Positions 44,047 through 53,821 of a stretch of DNA of 64,000 nt are shown here, piece after piece. This DNA is from Paraburkholderia caballeronis. GTDB lineage: Bacteria; Pseudomonadota; Gammaproteobacteria; Burkholderiales; Burkholderiaceae. Location of the stretch: the NCBI RefSeq assembly GCF_900104845.1, contig NZ_FNSR01000002.1, positions 1,674,001 to 1,738,000 of the forward strand. Direction: 5' to 3'. Position numbers and translations under genes: made by a program. Numbering within the stretch: the stretch's first letter is position 1; the number at the start of each line of letters is the position of its first letter. The notes beneath the pieces are model-generated. The model was not told the DNA's origin. It saw only the letters and a program-made list of their open reading frames with translations, and did not search any database.

Positions 44047-44598
44047 ATGAAAATCGGTTATGCACGCGTTTCAACTCATGAACAAAGCCTGGCACTGCAA
44101 CTCGACGCGCTGCGCGCGGCAGGCTGTAGCAAGTTCTTCACCGATCACGGGGTATCGGGCACGGAGTTCTGCCGGCGTGGGCTGGATGGCGCTCTCGCCC
44201 AGGCGAAGAAAGGCGACACGCTGGTCGTATGGCGTCTCGACAGGCTGGGGAGGTCGTTGAGCAAACTGGTCGACCTCATTGGCCGCCTGGAAAAGCGGGG
44301 CGTCGAATTCGTCTCGCTAAACGAATCCATCAATACGAGTTCCTCTGGTGGCGTGCTGATCTTTCACATGATGGCCGCGCTGGCCGAGTTCGAGCGGAAC
44401 CTGATCAGCGAGCGAACCCGCGCCGGGATAGCGGCCGCGCGTGCCCGCGGCAGCCAGTTGGGAAGACGGCGAGCCCTTTCGCCGGCACAACGCCAGGAGG
44501 CGCTGGAGTTACTTCGCGTTCAGTCCGCCACGGAGGTCGCAAATCAGTTCAACGTCCATCCGCGGACGATGCTGCGTTTGAAGGCCGCCGGAGCGTAA
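44047..44598 (+). CDS. serine recombinase (resolvase/invertase family)
   Basis: 183 residues, the usual size of Tn3-type resolvases and Hin-type invertases. The N-terminal catalytic domain reads MKIGYARVSTHEQSLALQLD, with the nucleophile Ser9. The conserved VVWRLDRLGRSL and a long E-helix region (ALAEFERNLISERTRAGIAA) follow. The C-terminal helix-turn-helix (SATEVANQFNVHPRTMLRLK) binds DNA. All catalytic arginines expected in these motifs appear present. It is the only apparently intact mobile-element gene in the window and lies between two transposase stumps. Confidence 0.92.
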   Translation: MKIGYARVSTHEQSLALQLDALRAAGCSKFFTDHGVSGTEFCRRGLDGALAQAKKGDTLVVWRLDRLGRSLSKLVDLIGRLEKRGVEFVSLNESINTSSSGGVLIFHMMAALAEFERNLISERTRAGIAAARARGSQLGRRRALSPAQRQEALELLRVQSATEVANQFNVHPRTMLRLKAAGA

Positions 44599-44829
44599 GG
44601 GAAGGTCGGGAAGCCTGAATTGCGGAACGGCCCGGTTCACGGCCGGCCGTACAGGGGGCGATAATCCGCTCCCTGCAGCAACTCGACCAACCGCCACGCG
44701 AGGCTCTTCATCGCTGCGCCCCGAAGAGTCGCTTGCCACTATTGAGTATCAAGTACGCAATCGAGCAGTCAGTCAGGATGGCGGTCGTACTGGGGCTCAC
44801 CGCACGATTTGCAGGTCTGGCAGCAGACC

Positions 44830-45040
44830 GCCGTATTCACGGGCGGCGCTTTGCGACGCGTCGCGAGGCGATGGACGCGGCGCTCGACTGGTTGAGCTTC
44901 TACAATCATGGGCGTCCGCACTCGACGTTGAGCTACGCCCGTCCTATGCAATTCGAAAGAAGTCGGTATGCCGCGCAGGACAGCAGGCGGCATGACGAGC
45001 GCTCGGTTAGCGGATACGGAATTCGCGGGGAGTTTCATTG
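44830..45040 (+). pseudogene. IS3-family transposase fragment 2 (C-terminus)
   Basis: The translated stretch HGRRFATRREAMDAALDWLS, followed directly by FYNHGRPHSTLSYARPMQFE, is the C-terminal tail of an IS3-family OrfB transposase (family pattern FYN-x-x-R-x-H-S-x-L-x-Y). The trailing GYGIRG just past it is also commonly seen beyond the stop of such elements. The catalytic core is missing and upstream codons do not continue the match. Same orientation as fragment 1 at 42776. Confidence 0.75.
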
Positions 45041-45234
45041 TGCCGCTGGGCATGGGCCGCGCTTATGACGCCAGGCGATGTCGTATCTCCTCCCCGGATG
45101 GTCTGCGGATCGCGGGCACCAGGTTTACAGTTTCATTTCTGTCTGATCGTCCATCACGGTGACGGCGCGGACCTCGCTGACGCGCTGCTTCGGTGCCGGC
45201 TCCCCTAAGGGAAAGTTCGGCACGTCGCAAGGGC

Positions 45235-45270
45235 ATCAAACGATATTTACTTATATCAAACATTTTTTGA
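45235..45270 (+). promoter_or_regulatory. putative operator of the XRE-cupin gene
   Basis: ATCAAAC occurs at 45235-45241 and 45255-45261, a 20-base (two helical turns) spacing. The second copy overlaps the inverted repeat TCAAA CATTT TTTGA (45256-45270). It ends 20 bases before the start codon in an A/T-rich stretch, a position that suits autorepression. Confidence 0.45.
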
Positions 45271-45290
45271 CGACAATTTTCGTTCCTGAT

Positions 45291-45866
45291 ATGGTTTCTA
45301 CAAATGGAAAGCAGGACCCGGCTGCGTTGGCGCTCGGCGAAAAGATCCGCGCACTGCGCCAGCGGCTGAACCAGACGCTCGATCAGACGGCAACGGCGGC
45401 TGGTATTTCCAAGCCGTTTTTATCGCAGGTGGAACGTGGTCTGGCTTCGCCGTCGCTGACTTCGCTCTCGGGTATTGCGCGGGCGTTGGGCGTGACGATG
45501 CAGTACTTCGTCGAAACACCATCGGAGGAACGTTCGGTCAAGCGCGGCGATCAGCTTGAGTTTTTCGGCTTCGCGGATTCGGCGAATCTGTTCGCCCGGC
45601 TCACGAATACGGCCGGAGGACGCCAGCTCGAATCAATCCTTGTGCGTCTGCCTGTGGGCCAGACGCGCTCGGAAGTCACCACGCACGCAGGAGAGGAGTT
45701 CCTCTACGTGCTCGACGGTGAACTGTCGCTGGCGCTGGAGGGTAAGGAGTTTGTGCTGCATACGGGAGACTCGGCGCATTACCAGTCCACGGTGCCGCAT
45801 AGCTGGAGCAACAACGGAAGCAAGGAAGCGGTAGTCGTCTGGGTAGGGACGCCGCGGCTGTTCTAG
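45291..45866 (+). CDS. XRE-family regulator with C-terminal cupin
   Basis: 191 residues. A helix-turn-helix of the XRE type occupies about residues 14-70 (LGEKIRALRQRLNQTLDQTA, then SKPFLSQVERGLASPSLTSL), and a cupin_2 sensor follows at about 115-190 (THAGEEFLYVLDGELSLALEG). Regulators of this layout (PuuR/SutR-like) commonly control amino-acid, polyamine or peptide use. It precedes the porin and peptide-transporter genes, its likeliest targets (inference). A strong hairpin follows 4 bases after the stop. Confidence 0.92.
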   Translation: MVSTNGKQDPAALALGEKIRALRQRLNQTLDQTATAAGISKPFLSQVERGLASPSLTSLSGIARALGVTMQYFVETPSEERSVKRGDQLEFFGFADSANLFARLTNTAGGRQLESILVRLPVGQTRSEVTTHAGEEFLYVLDGELSLALEGKEFVLHTGDSAHYQSTVPHSWSNNGSKEAVVVWVGTPRLF

Positions 45867-45869
45867 TCA

Positions 45870-45907
45870 GGGAAGTACCGGATTGGCCGAGACATCCGGT
45901 GCTTCCC
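45870..45907 (+). terminator. strong hairpin after the XRE-cupin gene
   Basis: GGGAAGTACCGGAT pairs with ATCCGGTGCTTCCC over 14 positions (13 Watson-Crick, one G-U on the transcript) around a 10-base loop. No T tract follows. It begins 4 bases after the stop codon, so it probably protects or terminates the regulator mRNA before the porin gene. Confidence 0.65.
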
Positions 45908-46081
45908 TATGTCAAATTGAAAGGATAACGAAGTAAATGACCTCGATCTGCTGCTGCGCGCAAATGTGACGCTAGCCATTCCTGCTTGAGACGACGCGCA
46001 GGCCGTGCGCCGTCATCTGCATTCGAATAAAAAAACCCGTTTCAACCAAACTAAAAATTACTCCTGGTCAGTGAAATAACA

Positions 46082-47248
46082 ATGAAAAACAGCAAAATCA
46101 AGGTCAGCGTTATCTCTGTTGCGGCTTTCGCAGCATCCTCGGCAGCAATGGCGCAGTCGTCGGTCACCCTCTATGGCATGCTCGACTCAAGTATCGGCTA
46201 TACCTCGAACGTCGGCGGCCATCAGAAGGTCAGCCTCGATAGCGGCGCCGCAGGTTCGAACAAGTGGGGCCTCAAGGGTCAGGAAGACCTCGGCGGCGGC
46301 CTCGCGGCAGTCTTCAAGCTCGAAAATGGTTTCAACATTGCCACCGGCGGCATCGGCGGCCAGGGTCCCATTGGCTCCACACGTTCGCTGTTCAATCGCC
46401 AGGCCTACGTAGGCCTCGCTTCGGACCGGTACGGTACCCTGCGTTTGGGCCGCCAGCTCGACGCCGTGACGGAAATGGTTCAAGGCCTGACGGGCGACGC
46501 CGTTTCGGCGTCGGCATTCTCGACCCCGGGCGACGTCGACAACAACGACAACACAACGAACCAGAATAACGCGGTGAAGTATATTTCGCCGATCTTCAGA
46601 GGCTTCCAGGTTGAAGGCGCGTACTCGTTCGGCGGCGTTGCCGGTGCTACGGGTTCGGGGCAATCGTGGTCGGTGGCCGCGGACTACGCTCAAGGTGGTC
46701 TGACGGCCGCGGGCGGCTACTTCCATGCTGCAAATCAAGGTGAGAACGGCTGGGAGAACGCAACGGCACAACCGTCGTTCGGCGGTGCCCTGGGCTATCC
46801 GAGTTCGGGTTACAACGGCGGCAATGCGTTCAGGAGCGCAGGCATCGCTCAAGTCGCCGGTCAATACCAATTTGGTTCGTACACGGCTGGCCTGCGGTAC
46901 TCGAACGCTCAGTACCAGGGCTTCGATGGCCAACCGTCGGTCCACTTCAACGTGCTGGCCGGTCTTCTGCAATATCAGGCAACCCCGGCGCTGTCGCTGG
47001 CTGCTGAGTACACGTACGTCTATGGTTCGGCTGCCACGCCTGAGCAAACCGCCAGGGGGCGCACGATGGCATCGGTCAACCAGGTGTCGCTGGGTGCCAC
47101 GTACTCGCTGTCGAAGAGCACCTCGCTTTACGCCATCGGCGCCTACGTCCATGCTCTGGGCGCTCAGGCTTCGGCTGCCGACTTCGGCAATACCGCATCG
47201 GGCGGCAACCAGGTTCAGGCCAACGTTGGCATGTACCACAGCTTCTAA
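46082..47248 (+). CDS. Gram-negative porin (Burkholderiales trimeric type)
   Basis: 388 residues. A signal peptide ends SSAAMAQ and the mature protein starts SSVTLYGMLDSSIGYTSN, the classic beginning of Bordetella/Burkholderia 16-strand porins. The motif NKWGLKGQEDLGGGLAAVFK and a C-terminal phenylalanine (NVGMYHSF) are present. It forms outer-membrane channels for small solutes. GC bias is milder than in most neighbours, and no strong ribosome binding site is seen. The gene sits ahead of a peptide transporter, so it may be the entry pore for that system (inference). Confidence 0.95.
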   Translation: MKNSKIKVSVISVAAFAASSAAMAQSSVTLYGMLDSSIGYTSNVGGHQKVSLDSGAAGSNKWGLKGQEDLGGGLAAVFKLENGFNIATGGIGGQGPIGSTRSLFNRQAYVGLASDRYGTLRLGRQLDAVTEMVQGLTGDAVSASAFSTPGDVDNNDNTTNQNNAVKYISPIFRGFQVEGAYSFGGVAGATGSGQSWSVAADYAQGGLTAAGGYFHAANQGENGWENATAQPSFGGALGYPSSGYNGGNAFRSAGIAQVAGQYQFGSYTAGLRYSNAQYQGFDGQPSVHFNVLAGLLQYQATPALSLAAEYTYVYGSAATPEQTARGRTMASVNQVSLGATYSLSKSTSLYAIGAYVHALGAQASAADFGNTASGGNQVQANVGMYHSF

Positions 47249-47821
47249 TCGCAGGTTCAGAAGCCCGGGGTAGTGGACGCATGACCTGAGCAAAGCCTCG
47301 CCTTCGACTATTTCAATGGGACGAACGGTATTTTTGTCGTCCATTCGATGGACGTGGACTGCAACGCGCCCACGAGCAGTCGTTTCGGGCGCGCTACACC
47401 TCGATGGCACGTATGCGGGTCTATCCGATGCAAAGGCGATGTTCTGGTATCTGACGGGGCGGGGGCGGTTGATGCGTCGATTAACGCGTCGACGGCAAGC
47501 CCCCTCCCCGACCTCTACTGGAAGAACGGCCAGTCAATGCGCGGCACTTACCGAGCATCCAGCTGTGTGCCGTCCCATACGCTACGAAGTGGTCAATTCA
47601 GGACGGCAAGGTTACTTTTATTGCCCTGTTTCACCACGGCTCAAGGCATTACCCGGATGTGGGCGACTCTGAATATCGTCTCGTAATCCGTGTGCCGATA
47701 AAAGTATTCCGACCGTCCACGGGGCCGTTTGGCGCACCGGAGCAGTGGGTTGTTGTGGCACACCCGGGCTCTTGCAAGATCGCTGTACGCCGGCTCCGGC
47801 CGGCACCGAATTGGAGAAAAC
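47249..47821. other. gene-free region, probably decayed coding DNA
   Basis: 573 bases between the porin and the peptide-binding protein. Short coherent stretches appear in different frames (for example FNGTNGIFVVHSMDVDC near 47310 and HLPSIQLCAVPYATKW then VTFIALFHHGS near 47550-47640). The frames shift and no family could be named, which is the look of a decayed gene. The transporter promoter should lie near its end; AATTGGAG precedes the next ATG. Confidence 0.5.
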
Positions 47822-49456
47822 ATGAAACAAAACAAACTGTCGCGCGTTGCGCGGCTGACCTCGCTCGCCGCAGTCGCCGCGGTGTCGATTGCTGGCGCCC
47901 CGCTCGCACACGCAGCCAGCAGCCTTCCGAACAAGACGCTCGTCTACTGCTCGGAAGGCAGCCCCGCCGGTTTCGATCCGGCGCAATACACCACGGGCAC
48001 CGACTTCACCGCGAACACGTTCACCGTCTACAACCGCCTCGTCGAATTCGAGCGCGGCGGCACCAGGGTGGAACCGGGCCTCGCCCAGTCGTGGGATGTT
48101 TCCGCTGACGGCAAGGTCTACACGTTCCATCTGCGCCACGGCGTGAAGTTCCAGACCACCCCGTTCTTCAAGCCCACGCGCGAATTCAACGCCGACGACG
48201 TCGTGTTCACGTTCGACCGCATGCTCGATCCGGACAACACGTTCCGCAAGGCCTACCCGGTGTTGTTCCCGTACTTCACCGACATGGGCCTCGACAAGCT
48301 CATCGCGAAGGTGGAAAAGGTCGATCCGTACACGGTGAAGTTCACGCTCAACGAGCCGAACGCGCCGTTCATCCAGAACATGGCGATGGAATTCGCGTCG
48401 ATTCTTTCGGCCGAATACGCGGACCAGTTGCTCAAGGCCGGCAAGGCCGCCGACATCAACCAGAACCCGGTCGGCACCGGGCCGTTCGTCTTCAAGAGCT
48501 ATACGAAGGACGCGACGATCCGCTTCGACGGCAATCCGGACTACTGGAAGCCGGGTGCGGTGAAGCTCTCGAAGCTGATCTTCTCAATCACGCCCGATGC
48601 AAGCGTGCGCGTGCAGAAGCTCAAGCGCGACGAATGCCAGGTGATGAGTTATCCGCGTCCCGCTGACATCGCGCCGCTGAAGGCCGATGCGAACCTCTCG
48701 ATGCCGTCGCAGCCGGGCTTCAACCTCGGTTATCTCTCGTACACCGTGACGCGCAAGCCGCTCGACAAGCTCGAAGTGCGCGAGGCGCTGGACATGGCGA
48801 TCAACAAGAAGGCGATCATCGAGTCCGTGTACCAGGGGGCGGGCCAGGCCGCGACCAACCCGATGCCGCCGACGCAATGGTCCTACGACAAGAGCCTCGC
48901 GGGGCAGCCTTACGACGCCGCGAAGGCCAAGGCCCTGCTCGCGAAGGCAGGCTTCCCGAACGGCTTCGAGATCACGTTGTGGGCGATGCCCGTGCAGCGC
49001 GCCTACAACCCGAACGCGCGTCTGATGGCTGAAATGATCCAGGCCGACTGGGCGAAGATCGGCGTGAACGCGAAGATCGTCACGTACGAGTGGGGCGAAT
49101 ACATCAAGCGCGCGCACGCGGGCGAGGACGACACGATGCTGATCGGCTGGACCGGCGACAATGGCGATCCGGACAACTGGCTCGGCACGCTGCTCGGCTG
49201 CGAGGCCGTGAACGGCAACAACTTCGGCAAGTGGTGCTACAAGCCGTTCGACGATCTGATCCAGAAGGCGCGTCAGACTTCGGATCAGGCACAGCGCACC
49301 AGGCTTTACACGCAGGCGCAGCAGATCTTCGCGCAGCAACTGCCGTTCTCGCCGATCGCGCACTCGACGGTCTATCAGCCGGTCAGCAAGAAGGTGGTGG
49401 ACATGCGCATCGAACCGCTCGGTTACGCGCGCTTCGACGGCGTGAGCATGCAGTAA
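47822..49456 (+). CDS. dppA: peptide ABC transporter substrate-binding protein (DppA-like)
   Basis: 544 residues. A signal peptide ends APLAHA, followed by SSLPNKTLVYCSEGSPAGFD, typical of DppA-type receptors. Family 5 motifs follow: DVVFTFDRMLD, the long C-terminal lobe, and GWTGDNGDPDNWLGTLLGC near residue 440. It should bind dipeptides, or possibly haem, in the periplasm. The genes for two permeases and two ATPases follow in order. A hairpin between it and the first permease gene may give higher levels of the receptor. Confidence 0.94.
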   Translation: MKQNKLSRVARLTSLAAVAAVSIAGAPLAHAASSLPNKTLVYCSEGSPAGFDPAQYTTGTDFTANTFTVYNRLVEFERGGTRVEPGLAQSWDVSADGKVYTFHLRHGVKFQTTPFFKPTREFNADDVVFTFDRMLDPDNTFRKAYPVLFPYFTDMGLDKLIAKVEKVDPYTVKFTLNEPNAPFIQNMAMEFASILSAEYADQLLKAGKAADINQNPVGTGPFVFKSYTKDATIRFDGNPDYWKPGAVKLSKLIFSITPDASVRVQKLKRDECQVMSYPRPADIAPLKADANLSMPSQPGFNLGYLSYTVTRKPLDKLEVREALDMAINKKAIIESVYQGAGQAATNPMPPTQWSYDKSLAGQPYDAAKAKALLAKAGFPNGFEITLWAMPVQRAYNPNARLMAEMIQADWAKIGVNAKIVTYEWGEYIKRAHAGEDDTMLIGWTGDNGDPDNWLGTLLGCEAVNGNNFGKWCYKPFDDLIQKARQTSDQAQRTRLYTQAQQIFAQQLPFSPIAHSTVYQPVSKKVVDMRIEPLGYARFDGVSMQ

Positions 49457-49518
49457 TGCCGTAGCAGGTCATCGTTCGTTCGGTTAGCAACTTACACGGA
49501 AAACTGTTCGGATAAGGT

Positions 49519-49551
49519 CCGGCGACCGGGGTCACGAGCCCCTGTCGCCGG
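49519..49551 (+). other. intercistronic hairpin between dppA and dppB
   Basis: CCGGCGAC-C-GGGG pairs with CCCC-T-GTCGCCGG (12 pairs with one internal mismatch, 7-base loop) 63 bases after the dppA stop. No T tract follows. It is placed where such stem-loops commonly protect the receptor mRNA from 3' decay. Confidence 0.65.
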
Positions 49552-49586
49552 TTGCGTTTCAATTCAAGCTTTCGGGGGAACACGAC

Positions 49587-50600
49587 ATGTTCCGCTTCGT
49601 ATTGCGCCGCATCGGCATGGTGATACCCACGTTCATCGGTATCACGATCCTCGCGTTCGCGCTCATCCACCTGATTCCTGGCGACCCCATCGAAGTGATG
49701 ATGGGCGAGCGCGGCGTCGATCCGCAGATGCACGCAGAAGCGCTGCATCGCCTCGGGCTCGACGAGCCGTTGCCGATGCAGTATCTGCACTACGTCAGTC
49801 ATGCGCTGCAAGGCAATCTCGGCACCTCGATCATCACGAACACGAGCGTGATGGGCGAATTCCTCGCGCGCCTGCCCGCCACTGTTGAACTGTCGATCTG
49901 CGCGCTCATCTTCGCGCTGGCGGTCGGCCTGCCCTCAGGCGTGTTCGCGGCGCTGCGGCGCGGCACCGTGGTCGATCACGGCGTCATGGGCGCGGCGCTC
50001 ACCGGCTACTCCATGCCGATCTTCTGGTGGGGGCTCATCCTCATCATGGTGTTCTCGGCGCAACTCGGCTGGACGCCGGTGTCGGGCCGCATCGCCGTGG
50101 AGTTCGACATTCCGCGCGTGACTGGTTTCATGCTGATCGACTCGTTGCTGCCGGGCACCGACGAAGGCTCGTTCAAGTCCGCACTCTCGCACCTGATCCT
50201 GCCCGCGATCGTGCTCGGCACGATTCCGCTTGCCGTGGTCGCGCGCATGACGCGCTCATCCATGCTCGAAGTGTTGCGAGAGGATTACATCCGCACCGCG
50301 CGCGCGAAGGGTCTCTCGCCCGCGCGCGTGATCGTCGTACACGCGCTGCGCAACGCGCTCATTCCCGTGGTGACGGTGATCGGCCTTCAGGTCGGCACGC
50401 TGCTCGCAGGCGCCGTGCTCACCGAAACGCTCTTTTCGTGGCCCGGCATCGGCAAGTGGCTGATCGATGCGATCAGCCGCCGCGACTATCCGGTGGTGCA
50501 GGGCGGCATCCTGATGATCGCAACTTTCGTGATCCTCGTGAACCTGTTCGTCGACTTGCTGTACGGCGTGCTCAATCCGCGCATCCGGCACACGAGATAA
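49587..50600 (+). CDS. dppB: peptide ABC transporter permease (DppB-like)
   Basis: 337 residues with six predicted membrane helices. It begins MFRFVLRRIGMVIPTFIGIT, the typical start of DppB/OppB permeases, followed by HLIPGDPIEVMMGERG. The EAA loop that contacts the ATPase reads YIRTARAKGLSPARVIVVHA near residue 232. GGGGGA precedes the ATG. Confidence 0.96.
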   Translation: MFRFVLRRIGMVIPTFIGITILAFALIHLIPGDPIEVMMGERGVDPQMHAEALHRLGLDEPLPMQYLHYVSHALQGNLGTSIITNTSVMGEFLARLPATVELSICALIFALAVGLPSGVFAALRRGTVVDHGVMGAALTGYSMPIFWWGLILIMVFSAQLGWTPVSGRIAVEFDIPRVTGFMLIDSLLPGTDEGSFKSALSHLILPAIVLGTIPLAVVARMTRSSMLEVLREDYIRTARAKGLSPARVIVVHALRNALIPVVTVIGLQVGTLLAGAVLTETLFSWPGIGKWLIDAISRRDYPVVQGGILMIATFVILVNLFVDLLYGVLNPRIRHTR

Positions 50601-50652
50601 CACGCATCATGAACAAGATCACTCCACACAACATTCAAAACGAGGAGGCGTG

Positions 50653-51570
50653 ATGACTGACATTCAAAACACAGCGCCCCGCGCCGTAACGCCGCCTTCG
50701 GGCCGTGCGCTCGTGCTGCGCGAATTCTGGGCGAACTTTTCCCGCAACAAAGGCGCCGTGGGCGCCGGCGTGATCGTGCTGCTGCTGATCGTCGTGGCGA
50801 TTTTCGCGCCGGTGATCGCGCCGCACAGTCCGATCGAGCAATACCGCGACTACGTGAAGATCCCGCCCGCGTGGCTCGACGGCGGCAACTGGAAGTTCAT
50901 TCTCGGCACCGACGAAGCAGGTCGCGACATCCTCTCGCGGCTGATGTACGGCGCGCGGCTGTCGCTGTGGATCGGCTGCGTGTCGGTCGTGCTCGCGCTG
51001 ATTCCGGGCATCGTGCTCGGCCTCGTCGCCGCGTTCTTCGAGAAATGGGCCGACACGCCGATCATGCGTCTCATGGACGTGCTGCTCGCGCTGCCGTCGC
51101 TGCTGCTCGCGGTCGCGGTCGTCGCGATCATCGGGCCGGGTCTCGCGAACACGATGCTCGCCATCGCGATCGTCGCGCTGCCGGGTTACGTGCGGCTCGC
51201 GCGCGGCTCGGCGCTCGGCGAACTGCACAAGGAATATGTGACGGCTTCGCGCGTGGCGGGCGCGGGCACGCTGCGGCTGATGTTTTCGCAGGTGCTGCCC
51301 AATTGCACGGCGCCGCTGATCGTGCAGGCCACGTTGGGCTTCAGCTCGGCGATTCTCGACGCGGCCGCGCTCGGTTTCCTCGGCCTCGGCGTGCAGCCGC
51401 CCGCCGCCGAGTGGGGCGCGATGCTCGCGTCGGCGCGCGACTACATCGACAGCGCGTGGTGGATCGTCACGATGCCGGGCCTGTCGATCCTGATCTCGGT
51501 GCTCGCGATCAACCTGCTCGGCGACGGGCTGCGCGACGCGCTCGATCCCAAGCTGAAACGGATGGCCTGA
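50653..51570 (+). CDS. dppC: peptide ABC transporter permease (DppC-like)
   Basis: 305 residues with six predicted membrane helices. The N-terminal block ([20 protein letters not shown]), the [19 protein letters not shown] motif and the EAA loop ([20 protein letters not shown]) are typical of DppC/OppC. GAGGAGGCG lies just before the ATG. It forms the membrane channel with the DppB-like subunit. Confidence 0.96.
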   Translation: MTDIQNTAPRAVTPPSGRALVLREFWANFSRNKGAVGAGVIVLLLIVVAIFAPVIAPHSPIEQYRDYVKIPPAWLDGGNWKFILGTDEAGRDILSRLMYGARLSLWIGCVSVVLALIPGIVLGLVAAFFEKWADTPIMRLMDVLLALPSLLLAVAVVAIIGPGLANTMLAIAIVALPGYVRLARGSALGELHKEYVTASRVAGAGTLRLMFSQVLPNCTAPLIVQATLGFSSAILDAAALGFLGLGVQPPAAEWGAMLASARDYIDSAWWIVTMPGLSILISVLAINLLGDGLRDALDPKLKRMA

Positions 51571-51572
51571 AC

Positions 51573-52568
51573 ATGAACGATCTACTTACCATCCGCAACC
51601 TGGCGGTGAACTTCAACGGCCTGCCCGCCGTGGACCGCGTGAATCTCTCGGTGGCGCCGGGCGAAGTGCTCGGCATCGTCGGCGAATCGGGTTCGGGCAA
51701 GAGCGTGACGATGATGGCGTTGATGGGTCTCGTCGACGCGCCCGGCAAGGTCACCGCCGACTCGATCACCTTCGACGGCCGCGATCTGCTCAACGCCACG
51801 GGCAAGGAGCGTCGTCGCATCGTGGGCAAGGACATCGCGATGGTGTTCCAGGATGCGCTCACGAGTCTGAACCCGAGCTACACGGTCGGCTATCAGATCA
51901 AGGAAGTGCTCAGGCTGCACGAAGGGCTGCGTGGGTCCGCGCTGCACGCTCGGGCGCTCGAACTGCTCGACCAGGTGGGGATTCCCGACGCGAAGAACCG
52001 CATCGACAATTTTCCGCACCAGATGTCGGGCGGCATGAACCAGCGCGTGATGATCGCGATGGCCGTGGCCTGCAACCCGAAGCTGCTGATTGCCGACGAG
52101 CCCACCACGGCGCTCGACGTGACAATTCAGGCGCAGATCATGGCGTTGCTCGTGCGCATGCAGCGGGAACGCGGCATGGCGCTCGTGCTGATTTCGCACG
52201 ATCTGGCCGTGGTGTCCGAGGTCGCGCAGCGCGTCGCGGTGATGTATGCGGGCGAGGTCATCGAAACGAACCGCGTGCCCGCTATCTTCTCGAAACCGCA
52301 TCATCCGTACGCGGAGGCGCTGCTCGCGGCTATCCCCGAGCACAACAAGGGCGCCGCGCGTCTCGCCGCGCTGCCGGGCATGGTGCCGGGGCGTGACGAC
52401 CGTCCGGGCGGCTGTCTCTTCGCGCCGCGCTGCAAATACGTCGCGGACGATTGCAGCCGCGCGCGGCCCACGCTCGACCCGGTCGCGGATGCGGGCGGCC
52501 ATGCGCTCGTGCGCTGCATCAAGCCGCTGAACGTGGCTTCCGAAACCCTGAATGGAGGCGCGCGATGA
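51573..52568 (+). CDS. dppD: peptide ABC transporter ATPase (DppD-like)
   Basis: 331 residues. Walker A GESGSGKS is near residue 37, the signature SGGMNQRV near 155 and Walker [13 protein letters not shown] near 173. The C-terminal extension has the iron-sulfur/oligopeptide-transporter cysteines in [14 protein letters not shown]. It starts 2 bases after the permease stop and overlaps the next gene by ATGA. Confidence 0.96.
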   Translation: MNDLLTIRNLAVNFNGLPAVDRVNLSVAPGEVLGIVGESGSGKSVTMMALMGLVDAPGKVTADSITFDGRDLLNATGKERRRIVGKDIAMVFQDALTSLNPSYTVGYQIKEVLRLHEGLRGSALHARALELLDQVGIPDAKNRIDNFPHQMSGGMNQRVMIAMAVACNPKLLIADEPTTALDVTIQAQIMALLVRMQRERGMALVLISHDLAVVSEVAQRVAVMYAGEVIETNRVPAIFSKPHHPYAEALLAAIPEHNKGAARLAALPGMVPGRDDRPGGCLFAPRCKYVADDCSRARPTLDPVADAGGHALVRCIKPLNVASETLNGGAR

Positions 52569-53578
52569 ACGCAGTCCAGCAATCCGCGGCCCGGCATGAC
52601 GACGACAAGGTGCTCGTCGCGCATGATCTGACGAAGCATTACAGCGTGAAGCGCGGCATGTTCGGCACGGGCGCCGTGAAGGCGCTCAACGGCGTGTCGT
52701 TCGCGCTCACGCGTGGGCGCACGCTCGCCGTGGTGGGCGAGTCGGGCTGTGGCAAGTCCACGCTCGCACGCCAGCTGACGATGATCGAGCCGCCCACCTC
52801 GGGCACGCTCACCATCGACGGCGAAGATGTCGCAAGCGCTAACCGCGACGAGATCGCCGCACTGCGCCGCCGCGTGCAGATGGTGTTCCAGAACCCGTTC
52901 GCTTCGCTCAATCCGCGCAAGACCGTCGAGCAGACCCTGGGCGAACCGCTTGCCATCAACACCAGGCTCACGGCCAGCGAGCGCGCGGCTCACATCGCGC
53001 ACATGATGCGCACCGTCGGCCTGCGGCCCGAGCATGCGAAGCGCTATCCGCATATGTTCTCGGGCGGCCAGCGTCAGCGCGTGGCGATTGCGCGTGCGAT
53101 GATTCTCGATCCGCAGATCGTGGTGGCCGACGAGCCGGTGTCGGCGCTCGACGTGTCGATCCAGGCGCAGATCCTCAATCTGTTCATGGATCTGCAAGAG
53201 CAGTTCCGCACGAGCTACGTGTTCATCTCGCACAACCTCGCCGTGGTCGAGCATGTCGCCGACGACGTGATGGTGATGTATCTGGGCGGTGTAGCGGAGC
53301 TTGGCGACAAAAAGACTGTGATCGGGCGGCCGCGCCATCCGTACACGCGCTCGCTGCTGTCGGCGACGCCCGCGATCTTCGAGGCGGACCGCCGCGTGAA
53401 GATCAAGCTTGAAGGCGAATTGCCGTCGCCGCTGAATCCGCCGTCGGGCTGCACCTTCCATCAGCGCTGCCCGTATGCGATTGAACGCTGCCGTCAGGAC
53501 GTGCCGCAGCTTCGCGAAGTGGATGGGCGTCAGGTATCGTGCCATCGCGCAGAGGAGGTAGGGGAAAAGGATGTCTAG
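52565..53578 (+). CDS. dppF: peptide ABC transporter ATPase (DppF-like)
   Basis: 337 residues. Walker [10 protein letters not shown], signature FSGGQRQRV and Walker [13 protein letters not shown] are all present, and the C-terminal extension has cysteines in [14 protein letters not shown]. It overlaps the upstream ATPase gene by 4 bases and completes the five-gene importer. Confidence 0.96.
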   Translation: MNAVQQSAARHDDDKVLVAHDLTKHYSVKRGMFGTGAVKALNGVSFALTRGRTLAVVGESGCGKSTLARQLTMIEPPTSGTLTIDGEDVASANRDEIAALRRRVQMVFQNPFASLNPRKTVEQTLGEPLAINTRLTASERAAHIAHMMRTVGLRPEHAKRYPHMFSGGQRQRVAIARAMILDPQIVVADEPVSALDVSIQAQILNLFMDLQEQFRTSYVFISHNLAVVEHVADDVMVMYLGGVAELGDKKTVIGRPRHPYTRSLLSATPAIFEADRRVKIKLEGELPSPLNPPSGCTFHQRCPYAIERCRQDVPQLREVDGRQVSCHRAEEVGEKDV

Positions 53579-53707
53579 TCCTCAACGCTGGGGTCATGGG
53601 GCCGCCATGTGGTGACGGCGGAGTCCGGTCGATCTTCATCGCCTGATTTCGCAGGGATGAACAGGCATCAGCAGCGACAACCCGCTGCGATGCCAGTCAA
53701 GTCGAAA

Positions 53708-53733
53708 GCGCCCGCCCGGTAAACGGCGGGCGC
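53708..53733. terminator. hairpin between dppF and nrdJ 3' ends
   Basis: GCGCCCGCC pairs perfectly with GGCGGGCGC across an 8-base loop. On the minus strand it is followed by TTTC, so it may act as a weak terminator for nrdJ; on the plus strand it lies 130 bases after dppF. Confidence 0.55.
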
Positions 53734-53821
53734 CAGATGCCCGATAGGGACTTGCACAAAACGCGATGTTCCAACTGACGCGCCAACGTGCAGAAAGCGA
53801 TTCCCCGATCCGCCGCCCGCC

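Noticed and set aside
44600..44740. Small minus-strand frame (MKSLAWRLVELLQGADYRPL...) after the resolvase
   Set aside because: It is short (24 codons), lacks a convincing ribosome binding site and matches no family I recognise. Treated as non-coding or decayed DNA.
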